57,471 nt of DNA. Origin: Acidimicrobiia bacterium. GTDB lineage: Bacteria; Actinomycetota; Acidimicrobiia; Acidimicrobiales; CAIXPF01. The notes beneath the pieces are model-generated. The model saw only the letters and a program-made list of their open reading frames with translations. It did no database searches and was not told where the DNA came from. Positions 41,381 through 50,096 of this stretch are shown piece after piece; position 1 is the stretch's first letter, and each line of letters begins with the position of its first letter. The stretch is taken from positions 1 through 57,471 of the forward strand of contig CANJRG010000022.1 in NCBI GenBank assembly GCA_947476745.1, read 5' to 3'. A program made the translations under genes and the position numbers.

Positions 41381-41441
41381 GGGGCGGGAAGTGGGGAAGG
41401 GGTGGCGTGGGGAAGGGGCGGGAAGTGGGGAAGGGGTGGCG
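41381..41441. repeat. 27-bp unit, two copies 34 bp apart, purine-rich
   Basis: GGGGCGGGAAGTGGGGAAGG plus GGTGGCG at 41381-41407 and again at 41415-41441. The plus strand is almost pure purine. It fills the 134-base gap between the IOR stop and the dpgC start. Confidence 0.9.
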
Positions 41442-41465
41442 CGGTGGTGTCTGCGCGGCCTCGGC

Positions 41466-44400
41466 TCAGGGCGAACCGGTGCCGGCCCGCAGGGTGTGGA
41501 GACGCTGGTCGACCAGCTCGGTGACGCGCTCGATGTTGGCGAGCTTGACCCGGTCGAAGCCCCGGACCGCATCGACGGTGGCGAGCAGCTCGACCACGGT
41601 GGCATGGTTGCCGGGGTTCAGCAGGGTCAGGGCCTCGTCGATCAGTGCCTGGTACCACTCGATCAGCCGTCGCTCGCTGCGGCGGACCTCGTCGTGGCCG
41701 AAGGGGTCCACGGCCTTGCCGCGCAGGACCTTGCCCTTGGCAAGAATGCGGAACACCGGTCGCATCCACGGGCCGACCTCGATCTTGCCGTGACGGCCGA
41801 GGGCCTTGAGGATCGGTGGTTCGAGGTGGTACGAGATGCTGCCGTGGCGGCGGAACTCACCGCTGAGCAGATCGTCCACGTCGGCGCCGAGGTGCAGGCG
41901 GGCGACCTCGTACTCGTCCTTGTACGCGAGCAGGCGGTGCAGTTGGACGGCCACGGTGCGGGCGAGCTCGTCGTGGCCGGGCACGACCCGGCCTTCGGCG
42001 TCGGCCACCTGCAGGACCCGGTCGCGGTAGCGGTCGGCGAGGCGCCGGTCCTGGTAGGCGACGAGCTGCTCGTGGCGGTAGGCGACGAGCGCCTCGAGGG
42101 TCGCCTCGGCGGGCGGGACCGGCGCCGGCCGGCCGGGCCCACCCGACGATGCTGCCGCCAGCGCCGCAAGGCGTGCCGGGTCGGCGACGTACAGCCGGCC
42201 TAGGCGGAAGGCCTGGCGGTTCTGCTCCACGGCGACGGCGTTGAGCTCGATCGCAGCTTCGACGGCCTCCGCCGACAGTGGCAGGTGACCGGCCTGGTAG
42301 GCGGCGCCGATGCAGATCATGTTGGTGGCGAGATGGTCGCCGAAGAACGCCTCGGCCAGTGCACCGGCATCGAGGCAGACCCTGGCCCGGGGGTCGGTGA
42401 CCCGTTCGACGTTGCCGATCATCTGTCCGAGCGGTGCCTGGTAGGTGATGTCGCGGGTCATCTCGCCGTTGGGCAGCAGGCCGGTGTTGATCACCGCCCG
42501 GGTGCGCGTGCGGCTGCAACGCTGCAGGTTCGTCTCGTCCGACGCCGCCATCGGATCGAGCGCCAGGTACAGGTCGGCCGCGCCGATGCCCACCTTGCTC
42601 GAAGCCGCCTCGGTACCGGCCCGGTGGATGACGAGGCTGGAGAGGACCTGCCCCCACTTCTGCGCCGTGCCGGTCAGATCGAAGCTCTTGACCCGGTGGC
42701 CGTCGATGAGTGCCGCCCACGCCAACAAGGCGTTGGCGGTGATCACCCCGGTACCACCGACGCCGGGGGCGTAGATGCGGAACGGCGTGGACAGATCGGG
42801 CGGGGCGACCGGGCCGGGCAGGCTGTCGGCGGCGATGGCGGGCAGGTCGGGCCGCCGCAGGGCGGTGCTGTCGTCGACCTCGACGGTGAGGAACGAGGGA
42901 CAGTTGCCCCGTAGGCACGACTCGTCCTGGTTGCACGAGGACTGGTGGACGTGGGTCTTCGGTCCGAGCGGGGTGTCGATCTTCTGCAGCGACATGCAGT
43001 TGGAGACCTTCCCGCAGTCGCCGCAGTTGTCGCAGACCGCGGGGTTGATGACCACCAGCCGCCGGGCTGCGGGGAACGTGCCCCGCTTGCGCTGCCGGCG
43101 CCGTTCGTTGGCGCACATCTCGTCGTAGATGAACACCGTCACCCCGGGCGTCGACTCGAGGTCGCGCAGTACCCGTTCGTAGTCCTGCACGGGGTGCACC
43201 GACATCCGTGGGCCGAGGCTGCGACGGTCGTGGTGCTCGGGGGACTTGGTGATGAGGGCGACATGGGCCACGCCGTCGAGCTCGAGCAGGCCCATGAGGT
43301 CGCGCACGCTGCGCTGGCCGACGGGGACCTGGGCTCCGGTGTTGGCGATCGCGCCGTTGTAGAGGATCTTGTAGGTGATGTCGACGCCGGCGTCCACGGC
43401 GTAACGGATGTTGAGGTAGCTGGAGTGGAACAACGATCCGTCGCCGACGTTCTGGGTGCGGTGTCGCTCCCCGGTGAACGGCGACAGACCGATCCAGGGC
43501 AGACCCTCACCGCCGTACTGGGTGGCGGCGCTGACGTGTCGCGGGTCGTTCTCGATGACCGACGCGATGATGTGGCAGCCCGGCGAACCCCAGACGGTCT
43601 GGCCGTCCAGCGCCTGGGTCGACGTGTTGTGCGGACAGCCGGAGCAGAAGTTGGGGGTCCGCTTCGGGGTCAGTTCGATCTTCGTGCGGCTCGCAGCGCG
43701 CAGGCGTGACAGTTCGGCGTCGATACGGTCCCGTGCCGGATCGCCGGCTGCGAGCTGTTCGGCCAACCACGGGCCGAGCACGGTGCTGACGATGTCGGCG
43801 TCCATGGCACCCTGTACCGGGAACAGCGGGCGGTCCGCCAGGGTCCGCTTGCCCTCGACGGGGATGGCCCGGCCCTGTCGGGAGAGGGCCTCCCGGCAGA
43901 CTCCCTCGAGGAAGCCGCGCTTGTCCTCCACCACCACGATCCGCGCCAGTCCCTCGGTGAAGGCGGCGAATGCAGCCGGGGTGGTGGGGTAGAGCGCGCC
44001 GACCTTGAACAGACGGATCCCCAGCCGGCGCAGCTCGTCGTCGGGCAGGCCGAGGTTCTCCAGCGCCTGGGCCAGATCGGCGTAGTTCTTGCCGGCGGCG
44101 GCGATGCCGATGCGGTCCTGCGCGCCCGACACGGTGATCCGGTTGAGTCCGTTGGCCTCGAGGTAGGCGACTGCGGCGGGGTGGCGTTCCTCGTAGATCT
44201 GCCGTTCGGTCTCGATGTTCAGGCCCGGGAAGAAGCGGAAGTCGGTCTTCTTCTCGAAGGGCCGGCCGGCGATGGTGACCTCCGGCAGCGAGATACCGGA
44301 CAGTACGTCGGCGACGGTGAAGGTCTCGCCGCCGTCGCAGAGCGGTCCGACCAGCTTCAGGCCGGTCCACAGGCCGCTGAAGCGCGACAGGGCCACCGCG

Positions 44401-45038
44401 TGCAGGCCCAACGTGACGAACTCGGCGACCGATGACGGGTACAGCAGCGGGATGCCGTGGTGGACGAACGCCCATTCCTGCTGGAACGGTGCGGAGGAGC
44501 TCTTGGCCTCGTGGTCCTCGCCGGACAGCAGCGTGACCGCACCGAGGGTCGAGGTGCCGGCGAACGCGCCGAGGTGGATGGCATCGCCGGCGCGGTCCAT
44601 GCCCGGGCCCTTGCCGTACCAGAACCCGTTGACCCCGTCGACGGTCCGTTGCTCGGAGGACTCGATCATCTGCGTCCCCCACAGCGAGGTGGCGGCGAGT
44701 TCCTCGTTCATGGCCGGTCGATGCACGATGCCGTAACGGTCGAGGTGGCTGCGGGCGCCGCTCAACGCGGTGTCGTAGCCGCCGAGCGGGGACCCGGGGT
44801 ACCCGGTGACGAAGTTGCCGATCCGCTGCCCGGCGCTGCGGTCGCGGCGGGCCTGCTCGAGGACGAGGCGGACCAGCGCCTGGCTGCCGGTGAGGTAGAC
44901 GGGCCGGTCGTCAACCGTGTAGCGGTCCTCGAGGCGGACCGACGCCGGTGCCGGCCGCCCCGTCGGTTCCTCGCCGGACGGTGCGCCGGGACGCATCGTG
45001 TTCTCGTGCCCGGTCCCCGGTGGGTTGCGCAGGTTCAT
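41466..45038 (-). CDS. fused indolepyruvate-ferredoxin oxidoreductase family protein
   Basis: A 1190-residue fusion of the alpha and beta chains of 2-oxoacid:ferredoxin oxidoreductases, which decarboxylate indolepyruvate or related 2-oxoacids to acyl-CoA and reduce ferredoxin. Visible parts are GNFVTGYPGSPLGGYD in the N-terminal domain, HNTSTQ and GSPGCHIIAS with GDGSLFHSSY in the thiamine-diphosphate domain, and a [Fe-S]-cluster set in NPAVCDNCGDCGKVSNC plus SSCNQDESCLRGNCPSF. APGVGGTGVITANALLAWA opens the gamma domain. The ATG at 45038 lies 14 bases beyond the MOSC stop; an ATG at 44996 is possible. An aromatic amino acid or ketoacid substrate would fit the adjacent dpgC. Confidence 0.9.
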   Translation of the reverse strand: MNLRNPPGTGHENTMRPGAPSGEEPTGRPAPASVRLEDRYTVDDRPVYLTGSQALVRLVLEQARRDRSAGQRIGNFVTGYPGSPLGGYDTALSGARSHLDRYGIVHRPAMNEELAATSLWGTQMIESSEQRTVDGVNGFWYGKGPGMDRAGDAIHLGAFAGTSTLGAVTLLSGEDHEAKSSSAPFQQEWAFVHHGIPLLYPSSVAEFVTLGLHAVALSRFSGLWTGLKLVGPLCDGGETFTVADVLSGISLPEVTIAGRPFEKKTDFRFFPGLNIETERQIYEERHPAAVAYLEANGLNRITVSGAQDRIGIAAAGKNYADLAQALENLGLPDDELRRLGIRLFKVGALYPTTPAAFAAFTEGLARIVVVEDKRGFLEGVCREALSRQGRAIPVEGKRTLADRPLFPVQGAMDADIVSTVLGPWLAEQLAAGDPARDRIDAELSRLRAASRTKIELTPKRTPNFCSGCPHNTSTQALDGQTVWGSPGCHIIASVIENDPRHVSAATQYGGEGLPWIGLSPFTGERHRTQNVGDGSLFHSSYLNIRYAVDAGVDITYKILYNGAIANTGAQVPVGQRSVRDLMGLLELDGVAHVALITKSPEHHDRRSLGPRMSVHPVQDYERVLRDLESTPGVTVFIYDEMCANERRRQRKRGTFPAARRLVVINPAVCDNCGDCGKVSNCMSLQKIDTPLGPKTHVHQSSCNQDESCLRGNCPSFLTVEVDDSTALRRPDLPAIAADSLPGPVAPPDLSTPFRIYAPGVGGTGVITANALLAWAALIDGHRVKSFDLTGTAQKWGQVLSSLVIHRAGTEAASSKVGIGAADLYLALDPMAASDETNLQRCSRTRTRAVINTGLLPNGEMTRDITYQAPLGQMIGNVERVTDPRARVCLDAGALAEAFFGDHLATNMICIGAAYQAGHLPLSAEAVEAAIELNAVAVEQNRQAFRLGRLYVADPARLAALAAASSGGPGRPAPVPPAEATLEALVAYRHEQLVAYQDRRLADRYRDRVLQVADAEGRVVPGHDELARTVAVQLHRLLAYKDEYEVARLHLGADVDDLLSGEFRRHGSISYHLEPPILKALGRHGKIEVGPWMRPVFRILAKGKVLRGKAVDPFGHDEVRRSERRLIEWYQALIDEALTLLNPGNHATVVELLATVDAVRGFDRVKLANIERVTELVDQRLHTLRAGTGSP

Positions 45039-45052
45039 GGCGACGGGCCCGT

Positions 45053-45919
45053 TCAGGGTGCGGGCGGGGCGATCAGGGGGTCGCCGCTGCGTCGCACCGA
45101 CAGCGTGTCGCCAATGCGCAGCACCGTGCCGGCGGCGCCGATGGTGGCGGCCATGCCGAACAGGGCGTTGCCCTGCACCACGGCCTGCAGGCCGCGGGAC
45201 AGCGTCGGCGCCGAGCTGCACCAACGGTGGGCCCGCAGCACCAGCGCAGGCTCCTTGGACCGTTCGGCGCTGTCCTGGTCGATCTGGGGCACGGTGCAAC
45301 GTGGCCAGGGCAGCAACGCCTCGAGCTCGGCGGCACCCACCGAGAAGGCCTGCCAGGTGTCCTCGGCCCACGGCTGGTCGGTGTCGAGCACCAGGTTGGG
45401 CCGGAACCGTTCCATACCGAATGGTTCGCTCGCCCGTCGCTGCAGGTCGGCCAGCGAGGCGTTGTTGGCCACCAGCACCGGGGCGGCGTCGACGAAGGTG
45501 ACCGGTTGGGTGCGCACCAGGCGGATGTGGCGGGTGTCGGGGTCGGTCAGGGCCACGAGCCGGCACGGCTCGCCGATCACCCCACTCAGCCACGCAGCGA
45601 CCTCGTCGCCGGCGTCGCCGACGGCCACCTCGTCGCCGAGCAGGGCGGTGGCGGTGCGGTCGTTGGAGGTGGGCCGGGCCACCTCGACATGGCCCGCTCC
45701 CGGCGCCGACAGGCGCAGCCCGCCATCGATCAGGGCCGGGGTGATGGTGGCCAGCACCCGGTGCTGGCGTTGGGTGACGGCTCCACCTGCAGCATCGACG
45801 ATCTGCCACTCGCGGTCGCCGGCGAGGCCACAGGCGGACACGGTGGCCTCGGTCAACTCGATCCGGCGGCAGGACTTCACCGGGTGGATGTGCAGGGCGG
45901 CGAGAACTCCGGTGGTCAT
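45053..45919 (-). CDS. MOSC domain protein (YcbX-like)
   Basis: A 288-residue protein with an N-terminal beta-barrel (LHIHPVKSCRRIELTEATV, GLAGDREWQIVDAAGG) followed by a MOSC domain. Members of this family act on molybdenum-cofactor sulfuration or as N-hydroxylated-base reductases, and the conserved Cys expected in the MOSC core is a candidate in RFRPNLVLDTDQPWAEDTW and neighbouring sequence, though I did not identify it with certainty. A TAGGGT box six bases before the ATG gives a leaderless start. It leads the coupled genes MOSC-IOR-dpgC on this strand and is divergent from the lyase gene. Confidence 0.85.
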   Translation of the reverse strand: MTTGVLAALHIHPVKSCRRIELTEATVSACGLAGDREWQIVDAAGGAVTQRQHRVLATITPALIDGGLRLSAPGAGHVEVARPTSNDRTATALLGDEVAVGDAGDEVAAWLSGVIGEPCRLVALTDPDTRHIRLVRTQPVTFVDAAPVLVANNASLADLQRRASEPFGMERFRPNLVLDTDQPWAEDTWQAFSVGAAELEALLPWPRCTVPQIDQDSAERSKEPALVLRAHRWCSSAPTLSRGLQAVVQGNALFGMAATIGAAGTVLRIGDTLSVRRSGDPLIAPPAP

Positions 45920-45925
45920 GGCGAA

Positions 45926-45931
45926 ACCCTA
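45926..45931 (-). promoter_or_regulatory. -10 box of the MOSC gene (leaderless type)
   Basis: TAGGGT on the minus strand, six bases before the ATG. Confidence 0.5.
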
Positions 45932-45974
45932 CCCGCCGGTCGCGCCGCCGGTCCCGCGGCGATGCCGTTCGGCC

Positions 45975-45980
45975 TACGCT
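45975..45980 (+). promoter_or_regulatory. -10 candidate for the lyase gene
   Basis: TACGCT 28 bases before the ATG at 46009. The leader has a strong CCAGGGGG ribosome binding site. Confidence 0.4.
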
Positions 45981-46008
45981 GCACCCAGGACGAACCAGGG
46001 GGTACGCG

Positions 46009-47094
46009 ATGAGCAGGACGTGGCCGCAACGGGTGACCATCACCGACGACTCGATGCGGGAGGGCCTGCAGATCGAGAGCGCGACCATCCCGGTCGAGGC
46101 CAAGCTGCGCTTGCTCGACGCCCTCGGCGAGACCGGGGCCAAGGTCATCTCGATCGGCTCGTTCGCCCACCCGAAGTGGACGCCGTCGATGGCGGAGATC
46201 GAGGAGCTCGCCGAGCGGTTCGTGCCCAAGCCCGGTATCCGCTACACCGCGGCGATATTCAACCAGGTCGGTTTCGAGCGGGCCGATCGGTACTACCCCA
46301 AGATCGACGTGCGGACCCGCCACTACAGCACCCATGTCGAGGTGTGCGACTCCTTCGCCCGTCGTAACTACAACCGCACCCAGGCCCAGCAGTTCGAGGC
46401 CATGGAGGGCACCATCACCGCGGCCCGCCGGGCGGGGGTCGAGCGCGGGGCGGTCACGCTGGGCAGCCCGTTCGGGTCCAACTTCGAGGGCCCGTTCTCG
46501 TTGGAGCAACGGCTGGGCTTCGTCGAGCGCATGGTCGACGCCTGGCACGACGCCGGCTTCGAGGTTGGTCGCCTGTCGTTGTCCGACGCCATGGGCTGGA
46601 ACGTGCCCCACCAGGTGCGCGAGACGATCGAGTCGGTGCGCGAGCGCTGGCCCGAGATCGAGACGTTCCACCTGCACCTGCACAACTCGCGTGGGGCGAC
46701 CATCGCCAGCTACTACGAGGCGTTGCTGCTCGGGGTCACCGAGTTCGACACGTCGATCGGTGGCATGGGCGGCTGTCCGTATTGCGGCAACGGCCGTTCG
46801 GCCGGTCACGTGCCGACCGAGGACTTCGTGGACCTGTGCCACGAGATGGGCATCGAGACCGGTTACGACCTCGACAAGCTGATCGAGGCAGCCTGGATCG
46901 CGGAGGAGATCGTCGGGCACTCGCTGTGGGGCCATGTCTCCAAGGCCGGCCCACGACCCCGTGCCGATCGGGTCTACCCGGTCGACATGCCCTTCATCGA
47001 GACGCTCGAGGAGGCCGCACACTTCCGCAAGGGCCCGTCGGTGTACGAGGGCCAGATCGCCCCGTGGCAGCCCGGCAGCGCGCTGACCGGCTGA
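46009..47094 (+). CDS. HMG-CoA-lyase-like (HMGL/DRE-TIM) enzyme
   Basis: A 361-residue DRE-TIM metallolyase. The metal and substrate loop is DSMREGLQIES (about residues 14-24), the HxH metal pair is in FHLHLHNSRG, and the closing loop GGMGGCPYCGNGRSAGHVPTED carries the active-site Cys region of HMG-CoA lyases. It would split or join acyl-CoA and a keto acid, as in leucine or related breakdown. The substrate helix regions are unlike citramalate synthases. The start has CCAGGGGG upstream. The stop codon falls inside an 8-base tandem repeat, and no similar lyase partner is adjacent. Confidence 0.87.
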   Translation: MSRTWPQRVTITDDSMREGLQIESATIPVEAKLRLLDALGETGAKVISIGSFAHPKWTPSMAEIEELAERFVPKPGIRYTAAIFNQVGFERADRYYPKIDVRTRHYSTHVEVCDSFARRNYNRTQAQQFEAMEGTITAARRAGVERGAVTLGSPFGSNFEGPFSLEQRLGFVERMVDAWHDAGFEVGRLSLSDAMGWNVPHQVRETIESVRERWPEIETFHLHLHNSRGATIASYYEALLLGVTEFDTSIGGMGGCPYCGNGRSAGHVPTEDFVDLCHEMGIETGYDLDKLIEAAWIAEEIVGHSLWGHVSKAGPRPRADRVYPVDMPFIETLEEAAHFRKGPSVYEGQIAPWQPGSALTG

Positions 47095-47145
47095 CCGGCT
47101 GACCGGCTGACCGGCTGACCGGCTGACCGGCTGACCGGCTGACCG
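47082..47145. repeat. eight perfect copies of an 8-bp unit covering a stop codon
   Basis: GCTGACCG x 8 (47082-47145). The lyase's last codons (SALTG) and its TGA stop (47092-47094) are in the first two copies. Because 8 is not a multiple of 3, loss or gain of copies before the stop could alter the C terminus. Confidence 0.95.
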
Positions 47146-47163
47146 GCCGGTCACCCCGTGGGC

Positions 47164-48345
47164 TCAGGCCGCCGCTTCGGCCTCCTGGGCGGCGCGGCCG
47201 CTGCGGCGCGGCCTGGTCGGGCGGTCGAGCAGGGTGCTGGTGGTGAGCAGGGCCAGCATGACCGCACCGGCGAGCGCCCATGCCGGGCCGGCACCGGCCC
47301 AGGCATACAACGGTGCCGCGGTGAGCGCGCCGAGTGCTGCGGCGGCCGACCCGGCGGCCTCGCCGAGCCCCTGTGCCGATGCGGCGTCCCGTTTGGGGGC
47401 GGCGTCGGCGAGCGCCGCCTGGGTTCCCGGTGACTGGACGGCCTCGGCGAGTCCCTGCGGGATCACCAGGAACACGATCATCGGGATCGACGTGAGATAG
47501 CCGTAGGACGCCATCAGCGGCACGGTGACCAGCGCCGACACGATCGAGGTGAACCGTGGTCCGTAGCGGTCCGACAGCGCTCCGGCCCGCCGGGCCACCA
47601 GCAGCATGGGCAGGGCGAACCCGGTGAGGGACAAGGTGACGACCATGGTCGAGGCGCCCAGTCGGTCGAGGTGGATGGCCCACAACGGCTCGAACACCCC
47701 GATGGAATAGCGGAACGACACGATCACCAGGATCGCGGCGAAGATCCGCCGGTCCACGATCAGCCGGCGCATGACCCGCTTGTCGGACTTCGCGACGGGC
47801 CGTTCCGTCGGGTCGGCTTCGGGCATGTCGATGCGGGCGACCGGGATCAACATGGCCAGCACCGCGACGCCGAACACGGCGAAGGGCACCCGTACGTCGG
47901 CGACCACGGTGAGCGCCCCGGCCAGCGGCGGCCCGAACACGAAGCCGGCCAGGTACGCCGCGTAGAACGTGCCGAGCCGCTCGCCTTGGTTCCCGCTCGA
48001 GGTGAGCAGGATGGCCCGCCGCGCCGGGGGGACCAGCATCCCGACCCCGGCTCCCAGCAGGGCCCGGGCCGCCACGAACTGCCACAGCTCGGTGGCCACG
48101 GCGAACCACAGCAGCCCGAGCCCGGCGGCGGTCACCCCGATGCGCAGCACCAGCCGGGCGTAGCCCCGGTCGGCGTAGCGGGCGATCGACAGCTGGGTGA
48201 CCAGGGCGGCGGCGAACGCGGCCCCGGCGATCCAGCCGAGGCTGGCTGTCGGCAGGTCGTAGCGCTGCTGCAATTCGGCGAGCAACGCGAACACCGAGCT
48301 CACGCCGGCCATCGTCACCGCAGCAACCAGGTAGAGGCCTCGCAC
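47164..48345 (-). CDS. MFS transporter
   Basis: A 393-residue major facilitator protein with about twelve helices. It starts VRGLYLVAAVTMAGVSSVF; SIARYADRGYARLVLRIG is the helix 2-3 loop, and ARALLGAGVGMLVPPARRA the motif region of helix 4-5. The frame extends to a GTG at 48387, but the GTG at 48345 begins just ahead of helix one as expected. No clear ribosome binding site helps. It is convergent with the lyase gene across the 8-base repeat and lies downstream of the protease gene on the same strand. Substrate unknown. Confidence 0.82.
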   Translation of the reverse strand: MRGLYLVAAVTMAGVSSVFALLAELQQRYDLPTASLGWIAGAAFAAALVTQLSIARYADRGYARLVLRIGVTAAGLGLLWFAVATELWQFVAARALLGAGVGMLVPPARRAILLTSSGNQGERLGTFYAAYLAGFVFGPPLAGALTVVADVRVPFAVFGVAVLAMLIPVARIDMPEADPTERPVAKSDKRVMRRLIVDRRIFAAILVIVSFRYSIGVFEPLWAIHLDRLGASTMVVTLSLTGFALPMLLVARRAGALSDRYGPRFTSIVSALVTVPLMASYGYLTSIPMIVFLVIPQGLAEAVQSPGTQAALADAAPKRDAASAQGLGEAAGSAAAALGALTAAPLYAWAGAGPAWALAGAVMLALLTTSTLLDRPTRPRRSGRAAQEAEAAA

Positions 48346-48455
48346 CGCTGCAGTATTCCATGCCGGATCCGCGTAGCACCCGACCACCGTGACCAGCCGG
48401 GGACGACGAGGCTCCCGGTGCCGATCGACGGGCCGGCACCGCGACGCTGCCCGAT

Positions 48456-48896
48456 CTACTCGTCCTCGGACTCGTCCTCGTCCTCGGACTCGTCCTCTTC
48501 CTCGGACTCGTCCTCTTCCTCGGACTCGTCGGACTCGTCGGACTCGTCGGACTCGTCGGACTCCTCGTCCTCGTACTCCTCGTCGTCCTCGGACTCGTCG
48601 GACTCGTCGGACTCGTCGGACTCGTCGGACTCGTCGGACTCGTCGGACTCGTCGGACTCCTCGTCCTCGTACTCCTCGTCGTCCTCGGACTCGTACTCCT
48701 CGTCGTCCTCGGACTCGTACTCCTCGTCGTCCTCGGACTCGTACTCCTCGTCGTCCTCGGACTCGTCGGACTCGTCGGACTCGTCCTCTTCCTCGGACTC
48801 TTCGTCGTCGGACTCTTCGTCGTCGGACTCTTCGTCGTCGGACTCTTCGTCGTCGGACTCTTCGTCGTCGGACTCGTCCTCGTCCTCGTCGAGGTC
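48456..48896. repeat. acidic-tail coding repeats
   Basis: Roughly 440 bases of nested 9- to 24-base repeats, built from GAC, GAG, TCG and similar, encode the protease tail: units of ESDDE, ESED-DEEY, ESD and DESE. On the opposite strand the same DNA reads as Ser/Asp-rich or Arg/Thr-rich frames, which are shadows. Confidence 0.9.
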
Positions 48897-49967
48897 GACG
48901 TCCTCGAAGGCGTCCCAGTTCTCCTCATCGGCGTACTCGACGTACTCGACGTAGGAGTCGGATTTTTCGGCGATGTATTCGACGATGCCGACCGACTCGA
49001 AGAAGTCGAATTCGATGGTGTCGTAGGCGTTCGCCGGGTACGGGTTGGTGACGAAGTCGACGCCGCGGCCCTTGTCGGCCACCCGCTTGGCGCCGTTGGT
49101 CCATGCCTCACGGGGCAACGGCAGCTCCTGCTCGGGGACGAACACCCAGCAGTCATCGCCGTTGAACTTGGGGCTCATCAGGTAGTTGTACGGCATGTAG
49201 CAGTAGCCGTTGTCGCCCCAGGCCTGGCCCCACGAGTTGCGCACGATGAACACCTCGTCGGCGTCGGAGTACCCGACCGCGCACATCGAGTGACCACCGT
49301 GGCTCTCGCGCTGCACCTCGTCGGGGCTGGGCATGGGGACCACCCCGCCGCGCTCGTTGCACTCGTCGAAGGAGTCGAAGAGGATGCAGCCGAACACGAT
49401 GGGCATGCCCTGGGCCAGGGCCTGTTTCCAGGCACCGAGCTCGACCGGGACCTGCTCGCGGCGTTTCACCCGGAAGCCGGTGGCCTCGGAGTAGGCCTCC
49501 TTGCCCGGCTGCTTCTTGAGCAGGCCCTTCTTGAACGGCCAGGTGGCCTCGCTGCAGGCACCGAAGTCGGTGAGTCCTTCCATGGCGAGCTGGATGTAGC
49601 TGCCGGAGTCCTCGTCCTGGTCGCCGGCCCGCCAGCGGGCGTTGTAGTAGACGAACAGGCGGCTGATGTCGAACTCGGTGTCGTGGGCGCGCTTGATCCA
49701 GTACTCGTAGGCGCCGGCCACCGCGTTGGCCACGCAGCTGCTGGTGGCCCCCTGGTCCTCGACCGGGGTCATCATCGGCCGCAGGTCGACGGTGCCGGGA
49801 AGATCCTTCGGCTTGATCCGGTCACCGGGATCGAAGACCTCGGCGTCCTCGGGCGGAACCATGGGCTTGTAGCCGATGACCGTGTGGGTGTTGCCCTCGG
49901 AGTCGGTGGACACCAGGGCTTTCAGCAGGGCGGACAGGACGTCCTTGATGAGGTCGGAAGCGCTCAT
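48456..49967 (-). CDS. papain-fold (C1) cysteine peptidase with acidic repeat tail
   Basis: A 503-residue protein. Residues 57-285 form a C1A papain-type protease: Gln72 in DQGATSSC with nucleophile Cys78, His226 in SHGGHSMCAVGYSD, and Asn244 in VRNSWGQAWGDNGYCY. A short propeptide-like region precedes, but no signal peptide, so it probably stays in the cytoplasm or leaves by another route. From about residue 357 to the end the chain is almost entirely Asp, Glu, Ser and Tyr in short repeats (about 147 residues), which would be highly negative, could bind calcium or cations, and may be disordered. A TACCAT box six bases before the ATG supports the start. Confidence 0.88.
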   Translation of the reverse strand: MSASDLIKDVLSALLKALVSTDSEGNTHTVIGYKPMVPPEDAEVFDPGDRIKPKDLPGTVDLRPMMTPVEDQGATSSCVANAVAGAYEYWIKRAHDTEFDISRLFVYYNARWRAGDQDEDSGSYIQLAMEGLTDFGACSEATWPFKKGLLKKQPGKEAYSEATGFRVKRREQVPVELGAWKQALAQGMPIVFGCILFDSFDECNERGGVVPMPSPDEVQRESHGGHSMCAVGYSDADEVFIVRNSWGQAWGDNGYCYMPYNYLMSPKFNGDDCWVFVPEQELPLPREAWTNGAKRVADKGRGVDFVTNPYPANAYDTIEFDFFESVGIVEYIAEKSDSYVEYVEYADEENWDAFEDVDLDEDEDESDDEESDDEESDDEESDDEESDDEESEEEDESDESDESEDDEEYESEDDEEYESEDDEEYESEDDEEYEDEESDESDESDESDESDESDESDESEDDEEYEDEESDESDESDESDESEEEDESEEEDESEDEDESEDE

Positions 49968-49973
49968 GCCCAG

Positions 49974-49979
49974 ATGGTA
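49974..49979 (-). promoter_or_regulatory. -10 box of the protease gene (leaderless type)
   Basis: TACCAT on the minus strand, six bases before the ATG at 49967. Confidence 0.45.
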
Positions 49980-50084
49980 GCGATGGCCGTGGCGCGCAGT
50001 CGGGCTGGAGCGATGCGATCTGCCGGCCGCTGACATCGCCGTGTGCCGCCCCTGCTCACGGCGGCGTCCGGTCGGTTGCGGCGA

Positions 50085-50090
50085 TACCGT
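50085..50090 (+). promoter_or_regulatory. -10 box of the LLM gene at 50097 (leaderless type)
   Basis: TACCGT six bases before the ATG. Confidence 0.5.
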
Positions 50091-50096
50091 CTGGCC

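Noticed and set aside
41466-46229. A single 1587-residue gene covering IOR and MOSC
   Set aside because: The upstream part of the open frame is antisense or out-of-frame to the MOSC gene; family homology begins at 45038.
44457-46367. Plus-strand 636-codon open frame
   Set aside because: It is Arg/Ala/Gly-rich, lacks any family pattern, and overlaps IOR, MOSC and the lyase gene; a GC-rich shadow frame.
48456-48896. Repeat-in-toxin or calcium-binding nonapeptide tail
   Set aside because: The tail lacks the GGxGxDxxx pattern; it is plain acidic low complexity.
47671-48954. Ser/Asp-rich plus-strand frame opposite the protease tail
   Set aside because: It is the complement of the acidic-tail codons and extends antisense through an MFS gene; no start signal.
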